The notes under the pieces: model-generated
The model's input: the letters and a program-made list of their open reading frames with translations, nothing else
The model's database searches: none
What the model was told of the DNA's origin: nothing
Assembly: GCA_015490255.1 (NCBI GenBank)
Contig: WFYF01000298.1
Location: 1 to 5,776 of the forward strand
Length of the DNA stretch: 5,776 nt
Direction of reading: 5' to 3'
Source: Caldifarciminota bacterium
GTDB taxonomy: Bacteria; Hydrothermota; Hydrothermia; S141-80
Shown: piece by piece, positions 5,166 through 5,776 of the stretch
Position numbering within the stretch: position 1 is the stretch's first letter
Layout: each line of letters starts with the position of its first letter
Translations under genes and position numbers: made by a program

Positions 5166-5176
5166 ATCACACCTCC
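5163..5176 (-). promoter_or_regulatory. SD/stop/start coupling element at the dprA-mazG junction
   Basis: On the minus strand, GGAGGTGTGATATG carries the SD, the dprA TGA and the mazG ATG. It is identical to the element at 427-440. It forces the C-terminal Glu-Val of DprA, just as the other copy ends PgsB in Glu-Val. The arrangement predicts coupled translation of mazG. Confidence 0.7.
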
Positions 5177-5776
5177 CGAACGAATCGCTTCCCCGGAAGC
5201 TGGCGCACCCGTCCCTTGAGCTCCAGGTTCAGAAGCACGGGAAGGAGCTCTGCCGGGGAAGTCCCCAGATGTTCGCACAGGTCCTCCAGCTGCCGCACTT
5301 CTCCCACCGGCCATGCCGACAGCAAGGCCATTTCTTCGGCTTCCAGGGGAGGCACAGGCCGGACGCTGCCAGACGCCAGCCCCAGATCCCCCAGAAGATC
5401 CTCCGGGGAAGCCACCAGCCGGGCGCCTTCCCGGAGCAGGCGATGGTTGCCCGCGAAGGTGGGGTAGTGCACCGGTCCCGGGAGGACGAACACCTCCTTT
5501 CCCTGTTCTGCTGCCCAGGATGCGGTGTTCAGCGCACCCGAGCCTTCCGGGGCCTCCACGATAAGCACCCCCCGGGAAAGGGCGCTGATCAGGCGGTTTC
5601 TCCGGGGAAAATGCTCCTTCTGGGGACCTGTTCCGGGGGGGAACTCGGAGAGCAGAAGGCCCCCCTCTTCCACGATCCGGTTGAAAAGGCGCCGGTGTTC
5701 TGAAGGATAGGGGACATCCACCCCGGTGCCGAGGACGGCCGCAGTGGCCCCGCCGGCCTCCAGCACCGCCTCGTGC
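5167..5776 (-). CDS. dprA: DNA processing protein DprA/Smf, partial (N-terminus beyond the right edge)
   Basis: DprA binds incoming single-stranded DNA in transformation and loads RecA. The visible frame, about 203 codons, enters from the right edge without a start; the first visible residues (HEAVLEAGGATAAVLGTGVDVPYP) belong to the middle of the Rossmann-like domain. Diagnostic blocks follow: GLLLSEFPPG, HFPRRNRLISALSRGVLIVEAPEGSGALNTA, AAEQGKEVFVLPGP and GNHRLLREGARLV. These end the DNA-binding core. A C-terminal segment of about 60 residues with a winged-helix look (EEMALLSAW...LELKGRVRQLPGKRFVREV) matches the DprA DML1-like domain. A GTG at 5766 is in frame but internal to the family alignment, so it is not the start. 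The gene is upstream of and coupled to mazG. Confidence 0.93.
   Translation of the reverse strand, partial: HEAVLEAGGATAAVLGTGVDVPYPSEHRRLFNRIVEEGGLLLSEFPPGTGPQKEHFPRRNRLISALSRGVLIVEAPEGSGALNTASWAAEQGKEVFVLPGPVHYPTFAGNHRLLREGARLVASPEDLLGDLGLASGSVRPVPPLEAEEMALLSAWPVGEVRQLEDLCEHLGTSPAELLPVLLNLELKGRVRQLPGKRFVREV

Noticed and set aside
4410..5219. Long plus-strand frame (269 codons) opposite mazG
   Set aside because: The mazG frame carries all catalytic motifs in both domains. The antisense product has low-complexity His/Pro/Leu composition and crosses the mazG-dprA junction.
5764..5766. GTG as the start of a short DprA
   Set aside because: The frame continues to the window edge, and the residues around it align with the interior of the DprA core, so the gene is cut by the window and not short.

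Overview
The window is GC-rich bacterial DNA, densely packed with short or overlapping gene junctions. Nearly every start has a strong GGAGG-type Shine-Dalgarno sequence about 4-7 bases upstream of ATG. Signal peptides, a probable lipoprotein and a periplasmic-type heme/copper operon suggest a didermic bacterium that respires with heme-copper oxidases. Leaderless transcription and the gene content would fit a thermophilic or uncultivated lineage, but the sequence does not fix the taxon. No rRNA, tRNA, mobile element or CRISPR array is visible.

Left part (1-1609, minus strand): a capsule or polymer gene, pgsB/capB (poly-gamma-glutamate synthase, ATP-dependent ligase subunit), is followed one base later by a secreted protein that runs off the left edge. 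That protein was recovered by reading the open frame by hand. The usual pgsB partner pgsC is not directly downstream. The divergent intergenic region (1610-1802) holds two recognisable sigma70-type promoters facing outward. The pgsB promoter places transcription start on the A of the ATG, so its mRNA is predicted to be leaderless.

Middle (1803-4413, plus strand): seven genes read as one operon from the promoter at 1743-1771. In order they are an exported rhodanese; an SCO1/SenC-type copper/thiol protein with a lipoprotein-like signal; a membrane-anchored thioredoxin-like CxxC protein; a Tll0287-like (DUF3365) c-heme protein with CxxCH; a small DUF2892 membrane protein; a DUF1858 protein with one cysteine; and a 78-residue protein I do not recognise. 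Five of the six junctions overlap (49 bp, ATGA, TAATG, ATGA, ATGA); the remaining gap is 9 bases. This is the most interesting unit here: a compact envelope module that combines sulfane-sulfur, thiol-disulfide, copper and heme-redox chemistry. Its combined function is an inference.

Right part (4398-5776, minus strand): dprA (5' end cut off by the window edge) and mazG, convergent with the operon and overlapping its last gene by 16 bp. The dprA-mazG junction and the pgsB-secreted protein junction share an identical 14-base SD/stop/start element.
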